Assembly (NCBI GenBank): GCA_905182785.1
Contig: CAJJDF010000038.1
Coordinates: 1 to 64,000 of the forward strand
DNA length: 64,000 nt
Direction: 5' to 3'
Origin: an uncultured Flavobacteriales bacterium
GTDB lineage: Bacteria > Bacteroidota > Bacteroidia > Flavobacteriales_D > CAJJDF01
This document shows, piece by piece, positions 21,191-32,220 of the stretch. A program made the position numbers and the translations under genes. How positions within the stretch are numbered: position 1 is the first letter of the stretch; each line of letters begins with the position of its first letter. Under the pieces are notes generated by a model. That model worked only from the letters and a program-made list of their open reading frames with translations. It searched no databases and had not been told where the DNA came from.

Positions 21191-21990
21191 TAGTTTATAA
21201 TCTTATCTTCTGATTTTATTTTAGTTAAATCATTTTTCTGTAGCACTTCTTTTGCCAAATTCAAATAATTGATTGCTCCTTTACTAGTCGCATCCATCAT
21301 TATTACTGATTCTCCATAACTTGGAGCTTCCCCTAATCTTGTATTTCTATGTATTATTGTATCAAATACTATTTGTTGGAAATGAGTTTTCACTTCTTCC
21401 ACCACTTGATTTGATAAATTTAATCTTGAATCGTACATAGTTAATAAAATACCTTCAATCTCTAAGTCTTTATTTAACTTGTTTTGAACGATTTTTATTG
21501 TATTCAATAGCTTTCCTAATCCTTCTAAGGCAAAATACTCGCATTGTACAGGAATAATAACTGAATCAGCCGCAACTAAAGAGTTTATTGTAATTAAACC
21601 TAAAGAAGGTGAACAATCTATCACAATGAAGTCATATTCTTCTCTTAACTTCTCAAGAGAAGCTTTAAGCATATATTCTCTGCTCGGTAGGTTTATCATT
21701 TCTATCTCTGCTCCTACCAGATCAATGTTTGCAGGTAAAATATCTACATTAGGAGTTTCTGTTTTTAATATAATATCGTGGCAATCTACTTCATTTATAA
21801 AACAATCGTAAATACTTGCTTTCACATTTTTTGGGTCGTGCCCCAATCCAGAGGTAGAATTTGCTTGCGGATCAGAATCCACTAACAATACTTTCTTTTC
21901 TAGAACACCTAGGCTTGCTGCTAGGTTAATAGCGGTAGTAGTTTTCCCTACTCCACCTTTTTGATTTGCTATTGCAATTATTTTTGCCAT
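21190..21990 (-). CDS. parA: Chromosome partitioning ATPase ParA/Soj
   Basis: MAKIIAIANQKGGVGKTTTAINLAASLG (deviant Walker A); DSDPQANSTSGLG; FIVIDCSPSLGLIT. Confidence 0.95.
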   Translation of the reverse strand: MAKIIAIANQKGGVGKTTTAINLAASLGVLEKKVLLVDSDPQANSTSGLGHDPKNVKASIYDCFINEVDCHDIILKTETPNVDILPANIDLVGAEIEMINLPSREYMLKASLEKLREEYDFIVIDCSPSLGLITINSLVAADSVIIPVQCEYFALEGLGKLLNTIKIVQNKLNKDLEIEGILLTMYDSRLNLSNQVVEEVKTHFQQIVFDTIIHRNTRLGEAPSYGESVIMMDATSKGAINYLNLAKEVLQKNDLTKIKSEDKIIN

Positions 21991-21993
21991 AAA

Positions 21994-22686
21994 TTATATT
22001 AATTCTTTTTCTTCTCCAATACTAAATACCTCAAATCTAAACTCTTCAAACTCTTCTTTTGCCACTTCCATGTCTACTTTAATCGATTCAAAAGTATCGT
22101 AATGCATTGGAATTACACTGTCTGCATTTACCATATAAGCCGCCTCTACTGCGTCATCTATTCCCATTGTGAATACATCTCCAATTGGTAAAAATGCAAA
22201 ATCTACAAAGCCAAATTCATCTTGTATCAATTCCATATCTTTATGGAGTCCTGTATCTCCAGCAAAGTAAATTACTTTGTCTACATCATCTTCCAAATAA
22301 GCAATAATAAATCCTGCTGCTAATCCTCCGTAACTTGAATCTGGCATGGAGCTTGAATGAGCTGCAGTTACCATTTTTATTGCAAAAGTATCTGTTCTAA
22401 AAACTCCACCAATATTCATCTTGATGTTATTCGTTACTCCTTTTTTCTCAAACCAGTTGGCTATTTCAAAATTTGCAATTACAACTGCTTTGGTTCTTTT
22501 TGCTATACTTTCAACATCTGCAACATGATCTTCATGACCATGAGTCAATAAAATATAATCTGTTTCAATTGAATCGATATCAATGTCTTTTGCCAATTGA
22601 TTAGGAGAAATAAATGGATCAATCAAAAATGATTTTCCTGCTATTTTCAATAAAAAACTTCCGTGACCAAAATATGTTGCTTTCAT
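21994..22686 (-). CDS. Metal-dependent hydrolase, UPF0173/metallo-beta-lactamase fold
   Basis: MKATYFGHGSFLLK; LLTHGHEDHVADV; FAGDTGLHKDM; VIPMHYDTF. Confidence 0.9.
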   Translation of the reverse strand: MKATYFGHGSFLLKIAGKSFLIDPFISPNQLAKDIDIDSIETDYILLTHGHEDHVADVESIAKRTKAVVIANFEIANWFEKKGVTNNIKMNIGGVFRTDTFAIKMVTAAHSSSMPDSSYGGLAAGFIIAYLEDDVDKVIYFAGDTGLHKDMELIQDEFGFVDFAFLPIGDVFTMGIDDAVEAAYMVNADSVIPMHYDTFESIKVDMEVAKEEFEEFRFEVFSIGEEKELI

Positions 22687-22785
22687 TTTTTTTACTTTAC
22701 TTTCAAAGATAAGAATTAATACTTTTTTGCAATCATCAAATTATTAACAAAAATGGGTAAACTATCACCAAATTGAAGTCAACCT

Positions 22786-24915
22786 TTAATTTACTTTCAA
22801 CAATTCGTATTCTTTATAAGCTAATATAAATACCGATTGATTTTCAAATCCACTGTTACTATCTGTTCGTTTCAATTGATAATTAGATTGCAACATTGGC
22901 ACTTGAATTAGGGCATAAAAAGTAGAGAAATTTTTTCCATAATTACTCATTGCAAGTGCATGATAAAACGCTACATCATATCCTACAAATGCATATTTAT
23001 TAGGCTCTGTTCCATACTTTTCTCTATAACTTCTCACGAATTTTTTTATGTTTTCATCCTTGTAATCAATAAAAGAAGAGGTAGTAACATGTAGGTTGTA
23101 TTTTATTTTTAAATCAACATTTATGTTTTCATATTCCATAAAGTTTTCAAGCGCAAATACTTCTACTTCATAGCCTTTCATTCGGCTTCTTGTCATCATT
23201 ATATTAAGTTGAGTAAAAAACGAAGACGCCATTCCCTCTTCTGTAAATGGAATGATAAGGATGTTCTTTTTTCCTTTCACCAATTTAATGTCAAACCCAT
23301 TCATAGATGAGAAAGAAGTCATTTTATACTCACTCGTTTTACTTCTGTAATTATTTGTTTTATTGGCAATTAATCCATTGTATTTCTCAGCAAACATTGA
23401 AGACAAGTATTTATCTTTCTTTGTTTTTCCTGATACACAAATTATATTTTCTGTGTTTTTATTACTTGCAATGTATTGGGCTAAATAAGAAAGTTGTGTA
23501 GGCAATGAAGTCTGCAATTCCGTTACATACTTATTATTAAATAATATTTTATTACTCTGACTTACAGGACAAACAGATTGAATTTGATTGTTCTTTGAGA
23601 AATTTGCAACTTGTTCGTATGGTTTTTCATAAAAAGGGCCAATAATTAAATCTGATGATTTAACTTTTTGCGTTCTCAATAATTTACCCACGGTATTGGT
23701 ATCTTTCTCTGTATCGTAAACATTAAGATAAATAGAAACGCCAGAGACTTTTACAGAATCGAATGCCAACATTGCTCCTTGATAAAAATGGGTAGACATT
23801 TCTGTCAAAGGATTAATTTTCTTTGGCTTATTAGATTCCAATGAAGTTTGATCGTTTTTATCTAACATAAAGGGTAAAAACATGGAAACTGTATACGTTT
23901 CTTTCTTTACCATTTCATTCAGTTTATCCTTTAATGGGTTTATTTTATTTACCTCATTTAACTCCAAGCTATCTGTTGAATTAGGATTTCCTAAATCAAT
24001 TTTTATTTGGTCTTTTCCTTTTTGGGGAACATGAATTTTCAATACATCCCCTTCTTTCAGAGTAGTAATGTTTGGGTTTATCTCAGTTATTTCATAAACT
24101 GTAGTATTAAACTTTCTAGAGATTCCATATAATGTTTCGCCTCTCTCAACTTTATACTCTACTTGTTTTACTTTTACTGGCGTAATTACTGGTGTATCTA
24201 TTTTAGTCTCAACTTGTGCAGGAATATTTATTTTATTTCCAATAGAAATTACATTTCCTTCAATTTGAGGGTTTAATATTAACAATTGATTTACAGTTAT
24301 GTTATATGCTCTTGAAATCCCATATAAGGTTTCTCCTCTTTTTACTCTATGAATAGTTCCTTTTTCAACTTCTACTCCAATTACTGGTGGTGATTTTATT
24401 ATTATTTTTTCATTTACTGGAGTTGGTTTTGTTCTAACTTTAAATTTTTCTTCTTCTGAAATTTTCACAACTTTTTCTTGTGTTTTTTTATGTCCATTTA
24501 CCTTCACTTTTTGAAAAACAGGAGGTTTCGCATCACTTTTCAACTTTAAGCAATCCCCGACTTGTAGATTTAAAGCTTTTTTTGGATTAAGAATAACCAA
24601 TTGCTCATTGCTCATTTTGTATTGTTTGGCAATTCCATAAAGAGTCTCGCCTTTTTTCACGATATGAATCGTTTTTGCTTCATGCGAAACAGGAATATTT
24701 AATTCTTGATCCGTTTTTATAAAAATTAACATTCCTGAGTTAGAACTTCTTAAATCTTTCTTTGTAACATTATATTTTTGGGAGATTCCATACAAAGTTT
24801 CTCCCTTTTTAACTGTATGAATAATAAACTCCTCTCCTTCAATTATTTCTCTTCTTTCTTGAGAAAAAAGAGAAACAGATAATAAAATAAATAGTGCAGT
24901 TAATATATTTTTCAT
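22786..24915 (-). CDS. Multi-LysM protein with C-terminal periplasmic-binding (ABC substrate-binding-like) domain
   Basis: Four LysM motifs (HTVKKGETLYGIS, HIVKKGETLYGIA, HRVKRGETLYGIS, YKVERGETLYGIS) then a receptor-type domain (NVYDTEKDTNTVGKLLRTQKVKSSDLIIGPFYEKP). Confidence 0.85.
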   Translation of the reverse strand: MKNILTALFILLSVSLFSQERREIIEGEEFIIHTVKKGETLYGISQKYNVTKKDLRSSNSGMLIFIKTDQELNIPVSHEAKTIHIVKKGETLYGIAKQYKMSNEQLVILNPKKALNLQVGDCLKLKSDAKPPVFQKVKVNGHKKTQEKVVKISEEEKFKVRTKPTPVNEKIIIKSPPVIGVEVEKGTIHRVKRGETLYGISRAYNITVNQLLILNPQIEGNVISIGNKINIPAQVETKIDTPVITPVKVKQVEYKVERGETLYGISRKFNTTVYEITEINPNITTLKEGDVLKIHVPQKGKDQIKIDLGNPNSTDSLELNEVNKINPLKDKLNEMVKKETYTVSMFLPFMLDKNDQTSLESNKPKKINPLTEMSTHFYQGAMLAFDSVKVSGVSIYLNVYDTEKDTNTVGKLLRTQKVKSSDLIIGPFYEKPYEQVANFSKNNQIQSVCPVSQSNKILFNNKYVTELQTSLPTQLSYLAQYIASNKNTENIICVSGKTKKDKYLSSMFAEKYNGLIANKTNNYRSKTSEYKMTSFSSMNGFDIKLVKGKKNILIIPFTEEGMASSFFTQLNIMMTRSRMKGYEVEVFALENFMEYENINVDLKIKYNLHVTTSSFIDYKDENIKKFVRSYREKYGTEPNKYAFVGYDVAFYHALAMSNYGKNFSTFYALIQVPMLQSNYQLKRTDSNSGFENQSVFILAYKEYELLKVN

Positions 24916-24946
24916 GATATGTATACGTTTTATTTCCTAATTAATT

Positions 24947-26476
24947 TTATTCCCACTCAATTGTTGCAGGCGGTTTTGAGCTTATATCGTAAGTCACTCT
25001 GTTAATTCCTTTTACTTTATTGATAATATCATTCGATACTTTTGCCAAAAACTCATAAGGCAAATGACACCAATCTGCTGTCATTCCATCTGTTGAACTT
25101 ACTGCTCTTAGTGCTACTGCATTTTCATAAGTTCTTTCATCTCCCATAACTCCTACCGATTGCACTGGCAATAACATAACTCCTGCTTGCCACACATCAT
25201 CATATAAGTTACTATCTCTTAATCCTTGAATAAAAATGTGATCCACTTCTTGTAATATTCTTACTTTCTCAGCAGTTACATCTCCTAATATTCTAATTCC
25301 TAATCCAGGACCAGGAAACGGGTGTCTTCCAAGTAATGCTGGCGACATACCAATAGATTTACCTACTCTCCTTACTTCATCTTTAAATAATGCTCTCAAT
25401 GGCTCTACCACTTTCAATTTCATATAATCTGGTAACCCACCCACATTGTGGTGAGATTTTATTGTCTGAGAAGGTCCTCCTGTAGAAATTGATTCTATCA
25501 CATCTGGATATATTGTTCCTTGTGCCAACCAAGTTGCTCCTTCTACTTTCTTAGATTCTATGTCAAATACATCTACAAAAACTTTACCAATTGCTTTTCT
25601 TTTCAATTCTGGGTCAGTTAATCCAGCCAATTCTGCATAAAACAACTCCGAAGCGTTTACTCCTTTCACATTTAAACCTAAATGTTCGTAATCTTTTAAT
25701 ACTTGTTCAAATTCATTTTTTCTTAGCAATCCATTATCGACAAAAATGCAGTATAAGTTTTTACCAATCGCTTTATGCAACAACATTGCAGATACGGAAG
25801 AGTCCACTCCTCCAGATAATCCTAAAATCACCTTTTCATCTCCTATTTTCTCTTGTAATTCTGCTATAGTTGTTTCTACAAAAGCATCTGGAGTCCAATC
25901 TTGTTTAGAACCACAAATGTCTACCACAAAGTTTTTTAATAAGGTACTTCCTTCAGAAGAATGATAAACCTCTGGGTGAAATTGTATTCCGTATGTTCTT
26001 TCTCCTTTTACTTGATAACCTGCTACTTCTACATCATTTGTACTAGAAATAATTTCAAAGTTAGATGGCAATTCTTTGATAGTGTCTCCGTGTGACATCC
26101 ACACTTGCGATCCGTCTGTCATTCCTTTTACCAACTCACAATCTTGATTTATGTAGGCAAGATTTGCTCTCCCATATTCTCTCGTTTCAGAAGGCATTAC
26201 AGAACCTCCATTTTTTTGTGCTAAAAATTGTGCTCCATAACAAACTCCTAAAAGCGGTAATTTGTTTCTAAATTGACTCAAATCGGGGTTTGGTGCATCT
26301 TCACTTCTTACAGAAAATGGACTTCCAGATAAGATTACTCCTATCATATTATCTTCTATTGCTGGGATATTTGTGTAAGGGTGTATTTCACAATACACAT
26401 TTAATTCCCTCAATCTTCTTGCTATAAGCTGCGTATACTGCGAGCCAAAATCAAGTATTAGTATCATTTCTTCCAT
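24947..26476 (-). CDS. guaA: GMP synthase (glutamine-hydrolysing)
   Basis: [48 protein letters not shown]-terminal PPATIEWE. Confidence 0.97.
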   Translation of the reverse strand: MEEMILILDFGSQYTQLIARRLRELNVYCEIHPYTNIPAIEDNMIGVILSGSPFSVRSEDAPNPDLSQFRNKLPLLGVCYGAQFLAQKNGGSVMPSETREYGRANLAYINQDCELVKGMTDGSQVWMSHGDTIKELPSNFEIISSTNDVEVAGYQVKGERTYGIQFHPEVYHSSEGSTLLKNFVVDICGSKQDWTPDAFVETTIAELQEKIGDEKVILGLSGGVDSSVSAMLLHKAIGKNLYCIFVDNGLLRKNEFEQVLKDYEHLGLNVKGVNASELFYAELAGLTDPELKRKAIGKVFVDVFDIESKKVEGATWLAQGTIYPDVIESISTGGPSQTIKSHHNVGGLPDYMKLKVVEPLRALFKDEVRRVGKSIGMSPALLGRHPFPGPGLGIRILGDVTAEKVRILQEVDHIFIQGLRDSNLYDDVWQAGVMLLPVQSVGVMGDERTYENAVALRAVSSTDGMTADWCHLPYEFLAKVSNDIINKVKGINRVTYDISSKPPATIEWE

Positions 26477-26572
26477 GATACAAAGATAAGATTACTTCCT
26501 TATTTTGAATAAAAGTAAAGTGTGAGTTGTTAACTATTATGTGGGGATAAAACGAAAAGGAGATTTAGAAAA

Positions 26573-27478
26573 TTATCTCTGTTTTAATATCTGCTGATAT
26601 TTTTGAATATTACTTGGATCTAATCTTCTTACAAGATTAAAAATAGTTTGTTTATTTACATTATCTGCTTCGGAGTATACATTCACAATCTCATCAACTT
26701 TTGCAACAAAAAACAATTTCATATTTGCTGAACCGGGCTTATTTTCATGCACTTGCTGTAAATACACCAAAGCCTTTGTAATATTTGAAACGCCTATTTT
26801 AGCATCTTCTGAAGCAAGATCCAATCCCAATCTATGGTATTCGTAAGAACACTTTCTCATTCCTTTGAATTGGGCATTCAAGATGTTTTCAATAATCCAA
26901 TACCTATTATTTATTTTACCACTAGAAGACCAACCTGCTTGACCAGAAGATTGTGCCATGTTCACAATTTGTTGTGCTTTTAATAAATATTTTGTTCCTT
27001 CCTCCAAACCATAAGTGTCATAATCCATTCCTATCATATAATTAGCATAAAAAGCCAACACAGAAGATAAGTTGTTGGTGTAAGCACCAGGCGTAAATAA
27101 GACAGGAGCATTTAATTGGTATACAAAATCAAATGAATTATCCAATGTACTAACTACAGTAGAATTGTAATTGGTATTATATATTGGTCTTCTTGATGAA
27201 ATTTGGATTTTTGCTGTGAATGAATTCCCACTCCTATTAGAAATAGTAATCAATATACTCGATTCTATTTTTTCGTGTCCTTTAAATACTTCTGAAGTCC
27301 ACTTAGTGTTATTCATGAAATTATAAATTGATTTCTTCAATCCATCAAATATCTGAGTATTCTCGGCATCATTCTTAAGGGTTGGTGCCAAAATATCTAC
27401 TTGACATCTAATTTCTTGAGATTTAGATGTCAAGCTAAATATTACTATTAAAACTGTTAGGACTAATTTATTCATCAA
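26573..27478 (-). CDS. DUF4835 / T9SS PorD-like protein
   Basis: Signal peptide; position directly downstream of coaBC; ANYMIGMDYDTYGLEEGTKYLLKAQQIVNMAQSSGQAGW and NRYWIIENIL are DUF4835 hallmarks. Confidence 0.82.
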   Translation of the reverse strand: MMNKLVLTVLIVIFSLTSKSQEIRCQVDILAPTLKNDAENTQIFDGLKKSIYNFMNNTKWTSEVFKGHEKIESSILITISNRSGNSFTAKIQISSRRPIYNTNYNSTVVSTLDNSFDFVYQLNAPVLFTPGAYTNNLSSVLAFYANYMIGMDYDTYGLEEGTKYLLKAQQIVNMAQSSGQAGWSSSGKINNRYWIIENILNAQFKGMRKCSYEYHRLGLDLASEDAKIGVSNITKALVYLQQVHENKPGSANMKLFFVAKVDEIVNVYSEADNVNKQTIFNLVRRLDPSNIQKYQQILKQR

Positions 27479-28678
27479 CTATATTATCTCTTTAATTATT
27501 TGATTAAGGATGTCTTTTGCGACTTCTTGTTTTGACTTTAACTCAAATTTAGTAATATTATTGTCTTTTCCAATAATCGTAATTTTGTTTGTGTTATGCG
27601 CAAACCCTGCTCCTTTATCATTCAAAGAATTTAAAACTATTAAATCTAAACTCTTTTTCTTTCTTTTCTTAATTGCATTTTCCAGTTCATTATTCGTTTC
27701 TAATGCAAATCCTACCATAAACTGGGATTTCTTTTTCTCACCTAAACCAACCAATATATCTTGGGTTCTTTTTAACTCAATAACCAATTCTCCTTCTTTC
27801 TTTTTCATTTTAGAATCCGAAATAATTTTTGGAGTATAATCGGCTACAGCTGCTGCCATAATAACAATGTCCGACTCGTCAAAATGATTGATCATCTCAG
27901 AATACAAATCTTGTGCCGAAGTAATACATATTCTTTTTATTCCTTTTTTTGGGTTATTAAGTGCAACAGGTCCACTTATCAGGGTAACATCTGCACCCAA
28001 TTCATAAGCTTGCTCTGCAATGGCATATCCCATTTTACCGGTAGATCTATTGCCCAAATACCTTACAGGATCTAATGCTTCGTGAGTTGGCCCTGCAGAA
28101 ATCAATACTTTTTTACCAAATAAGGCTTGACTTGATTTTATGTGATTATTCAAAAAATCAATAATATGCTCTGGTTCTGCCAGTCTTCCCTCTCCTTCTA
28201 ATCCACTTGCTAATTCTCCACTTTCGGGATAAATAATTGTGTTTCCAAAAGAGACTAATTTCTTAATGTTGTCTCTTGTAGATTGATGCTTGTACATATC
28301 CAAATCCATTGCAGGAGCAATAAAAACAGGACATTTAGCCGATAAATAAACAGCCATCATAAAATTATCTGCTTCACCGCTAGCCATTTTAGATAACGTA
28401 TTGGCAGTTGCAGGAGCAACCAACATATAATCTGCCCATAGGCCTAAATCTACGTGATTATTCCAAGTACCCTTATCTTTATTTGATGTGAAATCGGAGT
28501 ACACTTCAGTTTTTGCCAAAGTAGATAAGGTAAGAGGTGTAATAAAATCTATAGCAGATTTTGTCATTACAACTTTTATATTTGCGCCTTCCTTTATTAA
28601 GAGACGAACAATTAAGGCAGATTTATAAGCAGCAATACTTCCAGTAACAGCTAGCACTACATTCTTACCTTGTAACAT
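27479..28678 (-). CDS. coaBC: Bifunctional phosphopantothenoylcysteine decarboxylase / phosphopantothenate-cysteine ligase
   Basis: LAVTGSIAAYKSALIVRLL; VAPATANTLSKMASGEADN; LISAGPTHEALDPVRYLGNRSTGKMGYAIAEQA. Confidence 0.96.
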   Translation of the reverse strand: MLQGKNVVLAVTGSIAAYKSALIVRLLIKEGANIKVVMTKSAIDFITPLTLSTLAKTEVYSDFTSNKDKGTWNNHVDLGLWADYMLVAPATANTLSKMASGEADNFMMAVYLSAKCPVFIAPAMDLDMYKHQSTRDNIKKLVSFGNTIIYPESGELASGLEGEGRLAEPEHIIDFLNNHIKSSQALFGKKVLISAGPTHEALDPVRYLGNRSTGKMGYAIAEQAYELGADVTLISGPVALNNPKKGIKRICITSAQDLYSEMINHFDESDIVIMAAAVADYTPKIISDSKMKKKEGELVIELKRTQDILVGLGEKKKSQFMVGFALETNNELENAIKKRKKKSLDLIVLNSLNDKGAGFAHNTNKITIIGKDNNITKFELKSKQEVAKDILNQIIKEII

Positions 28679-28692
28679 GATGTGGGAATTTA

Positions 28693-29031
28693 TTATACTT
28701 CTTCAGTTTCTTCCTCTTCCTTCTTCACTACTTTTGCAACTTTCTCTGCAAGGTATTCTTCTAAAGCAATAGCAACTGGTTTAGGTAATTTTTCGTAAAA
28801 TTTAGAGATTTCAATTTGTTCTCTGTTTTCGAATATCTCTTCCAAATTATCACTTGGTAAAGCAAATGCTTCCAATTTTTGAGATAATTCTTCTTTTATT
28901 TCAACAGTAATTTGATCTGCTCTTTTGCTAATAATATTTAATGACTCATAAATATTACTGCTTATCACCTCTAAATCAGCTGTATTTCTAGTGATTGTAT
29001 CTTTCTCTGCTGTTGTTTGTTTGTAGTTCAT
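28693..29031 (-). CDS. rpoZ: DNA-directed RNA polymerase omega/Rpb6-family subunit
   Basis: NYKQTTAEKDTITRNTADLEVISSNIYESLNIISKRADQI plus coaBC/bamD synteny. Confidence 0.8.
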   Translation of the reverse strand: MNYKQTTAEKDTITRNTADLEVISSNIYESLNIISKRADQITVEIKEELSQKLEAFALPSDNLEEIFENREQIEISKFYEKLPKPVAIALEEYLAEKVAKVVKKEEEETEEV

Positions 29032-29036
29032 TCGAC

Positions 29037-29843
29037 TTACTTTTTAATTTTATTCAATTCTAATTGAGACATTTTATACATATCCTCTATCTCGGATATT
29101 AGATTACTCTTAGGAAAATTGTCTACAAATTTAGTATAAGATTTAATAGTTTCCTCAAATCTCTCGACTTTTTTTGACGGAATACTATTATAAGCTAAGT
29201 TATAATTAGATTTTACAATCAAAAACAACACCTCTTCTCTCATATCAGTATCAGGATAATCGGATAACATGTTAGTGAAAGAAACGGATGCAGCTGCATA
29301 ACCTTCCATATTGTAGTACAAATTTGCACTTTCAAATGACTTAACTTCTAGCTTATCTCTCAAATTTCCAATAATGAAATTACATGTATCTTTTCTTGTT
29401 GTTGTTGGATATCTATTCAAAAATGCTTGTAAATCATTTATTGCTCCCAATGTGTTGGATTGATCTAAAGAAGATTTTGGAGAAGATTGAACTTTACAGT
29501 TGGCGCTCATAAAAGCACATTCTTCAGCATGCTCACTTGTTGGGTAAGTTACCGTGAAGTTTTTGAAATAATAACCAGCCAATGCATAATCTTGCATGAA
29601 ATAATGCGAGTAACATAAGTAATAATAGGCTTTCTCTCCTTTTTCTGATAATTTAGAAAAAATAGAAATTGATTCTTCAAATAAAGGAACTGCTTTCACA
29701 AATTTCTTCTTTTCGTATAACTTTACAGCCATGTTATATTTCTTCACATAGTCATCCCCTTTTAACACCTTTTCATATTCGGAACATGAAACAAGCATTA
29801 GTAATGCTATAATTAAAAGAAAGTAGTTTTTAATAAACTTCAT
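29037..29843 (-). CDS. bamD: Outer membrane assembly lipoprotein BamD
   Basis: MKFIKNYFLLIIALLMLVSCSEYEKVLKG lipoprotein with TPR-like repeats; start at internal ATG preferred (ORF track extends to 29882). Confidence 0.88.
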   Translation of the reverse strand: MKFIKNYFLLIIALLMLVSCSEYEKVLKGDDYVKKYNMAVKLYEKKKFVKAVPLFEESISIFSKLSEKGEKAYYYLCYSHYFMQDYALAGYYFKNFTVTYPTSEHAEECAFMSANCKVQSSPKSSLDQSNTLGAINDLQAFLNRYPTTTRKDTCNFIIGNLRDKLEVKSFESANLYYNMEGYAAASVSFTNMLSDYPDTDMREEVLFLIVKSNYNLAYNSIPSKKVERFEETIKSYTKFVDNFPKSNLISEIEDMYKMSQLELNKIKK

Positions 29844-29977
29844 ATAGATTCTCAATTGTTTAATTTTGAACAAATATAGCATCTATTTAGAGTTTAAAAA
29901 TTTGTTTTAACTTTTTTTAACCTTAAAGAATAAAACAATTTTAAAATACCTTATTTTTATACTTTATTAAAACAAAT

Positions 29978-30649
29978 ATGGGAGTAATTTTAAACATAGA
30001 AACAGCTACAAAAGTGTGTTCAATAGCTCTTGGTAAAAAAGGTCAATTACTCGATTATATTGACATCTTGGAAGATGGATATTCGCATTCCGAAAAACTA
30101 AATGTTTCTATTGTCGATTTATTGAAAAGAAATAACCTTTCGCTTACCGATTTAGATGCTGTTGCAATAAGTGAAGGACCAGGCTCTTACACTGGATTAA
30201 GAATTGGAACTGCTTCGGCAAAAGGATTTTGCTACGGAAAAGACATTCCATTGATTGCAGTTAATACACTGGAAGCATTAGCGAACAGAACCGAGATTAA
30301 AGAAGGAGTAAAAGTTCCTTTGATTGATGCCAGACGAATGGAAGTCTTTGGTGGTGTTTTTGGAATAAATAACGAAGAAATAACTCACTCGTTTAATTAT
30401 GTAATCGAAGAAGATTCATTTGAATCTATTAAAGAAAACAAATATTTCTTTGGAAACGGAGCCGAAAAACTAAAAGAGGTCTTCTTGAATAAAAAAGGGT
30501 ATAACTTTATAGATAACATAGAATGCTCGGCAAAAGGTATGGTAACTGTTAGCGAAAGAAAATTTATAAATAAAGAATTTGAGGATACGGCTTACTTTGA
30601 ACCGAATTATGGGAAAGAGTTTTATACTACGGCTTCAAAAAATCAATAA
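29978..30649 (+). CDS. tsaB: tRNA threonylcarbamoyladenosine biosynthesis protein TsaB
   Basis: ILNIETATKVCSIAL; YSHSEKL; VAISEGPGSYTGLRIGTASAKGFCYG. Confidence 0.94.
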   Translation: MGVILNIETATKVCSIALGKKGQLLDYIDILEDGYSHSEKLNVSIVDLLKRNNLSLTDLDAVAISEGPGSYTGLRIGTASAKGFCYGKDIPLIAVNTLEALANRTEIKEGVKVPLIDARRMEVFGGVFGINNEEITHSFNYVIEEDSFESIKENKYFFGNGAEKLKEVFLNKKGYNFIDNIECSAKGMVTVSERKFINKEFEDTAYFEPNYGKEFYTTASKNQ

Positions 30650-30861
30650 ATAAGTAATTTATAAATGGTATTATGAAAAACTAAAAACAATATTAAGACA
30701 AAGAAAAATTTCTATTTAGAATCTATTCTAAAACATTGATTGAAATGAACGATACAGAAGTTGATAATTTAGAATAAAAAAGTATAGCTATGAAAATAAA
30801 TAATAAACATTATGACAAACGATAATTATGAATTGTCAATTAAAAATTATCAATTATAACA

Positions 30862-32103
30862 ATGATAAAGTACAAGAAATTTACCCTCGATAATGGACTT
30901 AGAGTTTTGGTTCACGTAGATAAATCAACTCCAATTATCACAATTAATACAGTTTTTGATGTAGGAGCCAAAGACGAAAACGAAAACCGAACTGGGTTTG
31001 CTCACCTTTTTGAACATTTGATGTTTGGTGGTTCTGTGAATATTCCTGAATTTGATTCTCCTCTTCAAAATGTGGGAGGACAAAATAATGCATTCACCAG
31101 TAACGACATTACCAATTATTACATCACGCTACCTAAGCAAAACATAGAAACTGGATTGTGGTTAGAAAGCGACAGAATGTTAAGTTTAGCTTTTACTCCA
31201 GAGAGTCTGGAAGTGCAAAGAAGTGTAGTGATTGAGGAATTTAAACAAATGTACCTTAACCAACCTTATGGAGATGTCATGTTACTGCTAAGACCATTGG
31301 CTTACAAAGAACATGCTTACAAATGGCCAACCATTGGAAAAGAGATTTCGCACATTGAAAACGCAAAGATGCAAGATGTGAAAGATTTCTTTCATAAACA
31401 TTATACGCCACAAAATGCAATCTTAAGTATTGCTGGAGATATTTCGGTAGAGGAAGTGAAAGAATTAGTCACCAAATGGTATGGAGACATTCCTAAAGGA
31501 AATAAATACGAAAGAAACTTATTGCAAGAACCCAAGCAAACTCAAGCAAGGTTACTAGAAGTGAAACGAGACGTCCCACAAAATGGAATTTACAAAGCTT
31601 GGCATATTTGCAACAGAATGCACAAAGATTATTACGCTATCGATTTATTATCTGATGTATTGGGAAGAGGAAATTCTGCTCGCTTATACCAAGATTTAGT
31701 AAAAGGAAAAGGGTTATTTACCGAAATTAGCGCCTACCAAATGGGAAGCATGGAGAATGGATTGTTCCTGGTTTCGGGGAAAGTGAAAGAAGGAATTGAC
31801 ATGGAAGTTGCAGATGCAGCTATTCTTGAAACTTTGGAAGCTATAAAAAATGAACTGATAGACTTGAATGAGCTTACTAAAGTAAAAAACAAAGTAGAAG
31901 CTACAGATGCTTTTGGACATATTAATGCTTTGAACAAAGCCATGAGAATTGGTTATTTTGAGTTGTTGGGGGATGCCAACCTTGGAAACGAGGAACCGGA
32001 AGAATATGCTAAAGTAACTGCAAAAAGCATCCAAAAAGTGGCGAAAAAATATTTGATAAAGTCAAATTGTTCTACTTTATATTATGTATCGGATAAAAAA
32101 TAA
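30862..32103 (+). CDS. M16-family zinc peptidase (active subunit)
   Basis: GFAHLFEHLMFGGS contains HxxEH (HLFEH); VVIEEFKQMYLNQPYG. Confidence 0.93.
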   Translation: MIKYKKFTLDNGLRVLVHVDKSTPIITINTVFDVGAKDENENRTGFAHLFEHLMFGGSVNIPEFDSPLQNVGGQNNAFTSNDITNYYITLPKQNIETGLWLESDRMLSLAFTPESLEVQRSVVIEEFKQMYLNQPYGDVMLLLRPLAYKEHAYKWPTIGKEISHIENAKMQDVKDFFHKHYTPQNAILSIAGDISVEEVKELVTKWYGDIPKGNKYERNLLQEPKQTQARLLEVKRDVPQNGIYKAWHICNRMHKDYYAIDLLSDVLGRGNSARLYQDLVKGKGLFTEISAYQMGSMENGLFLVSGKVKEGIDMEVADAAILETLEAIKNELIDLNELTKVKNKVEATDAFGHINALNKAMRIGYFELLGDANLGNEEPEEYAKVTAKSIQKVAKKYLIKSNCSTLYYVSDKK

Positions 32104-32220
32104 ATCGAGGTTTTTATCTCGATTTATTAAAATTCCAAATAACAAATTCTAAAGAAAATTGCTCTAGTTAATAAATTGCAATAAAAGACTTTGGAGAATG
32201 GATTAAAAAAGATTTTAAAA

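Noticed and set aside
22786-24915. Tandem repeat in the LysM gene
   Set aside because: The repeated segments are ordinary LysM domains (V-K/R-GETLYGI), not a DNA-level repeat.
30649-30862. AT-rich gap with GATAATT...AATTATC and AATTGTCAATT motifs before the M16 gene
   Set aside because: Low-complexity TAATT-type sequence common in such genomes; no ORF or repeat unit could be supported.
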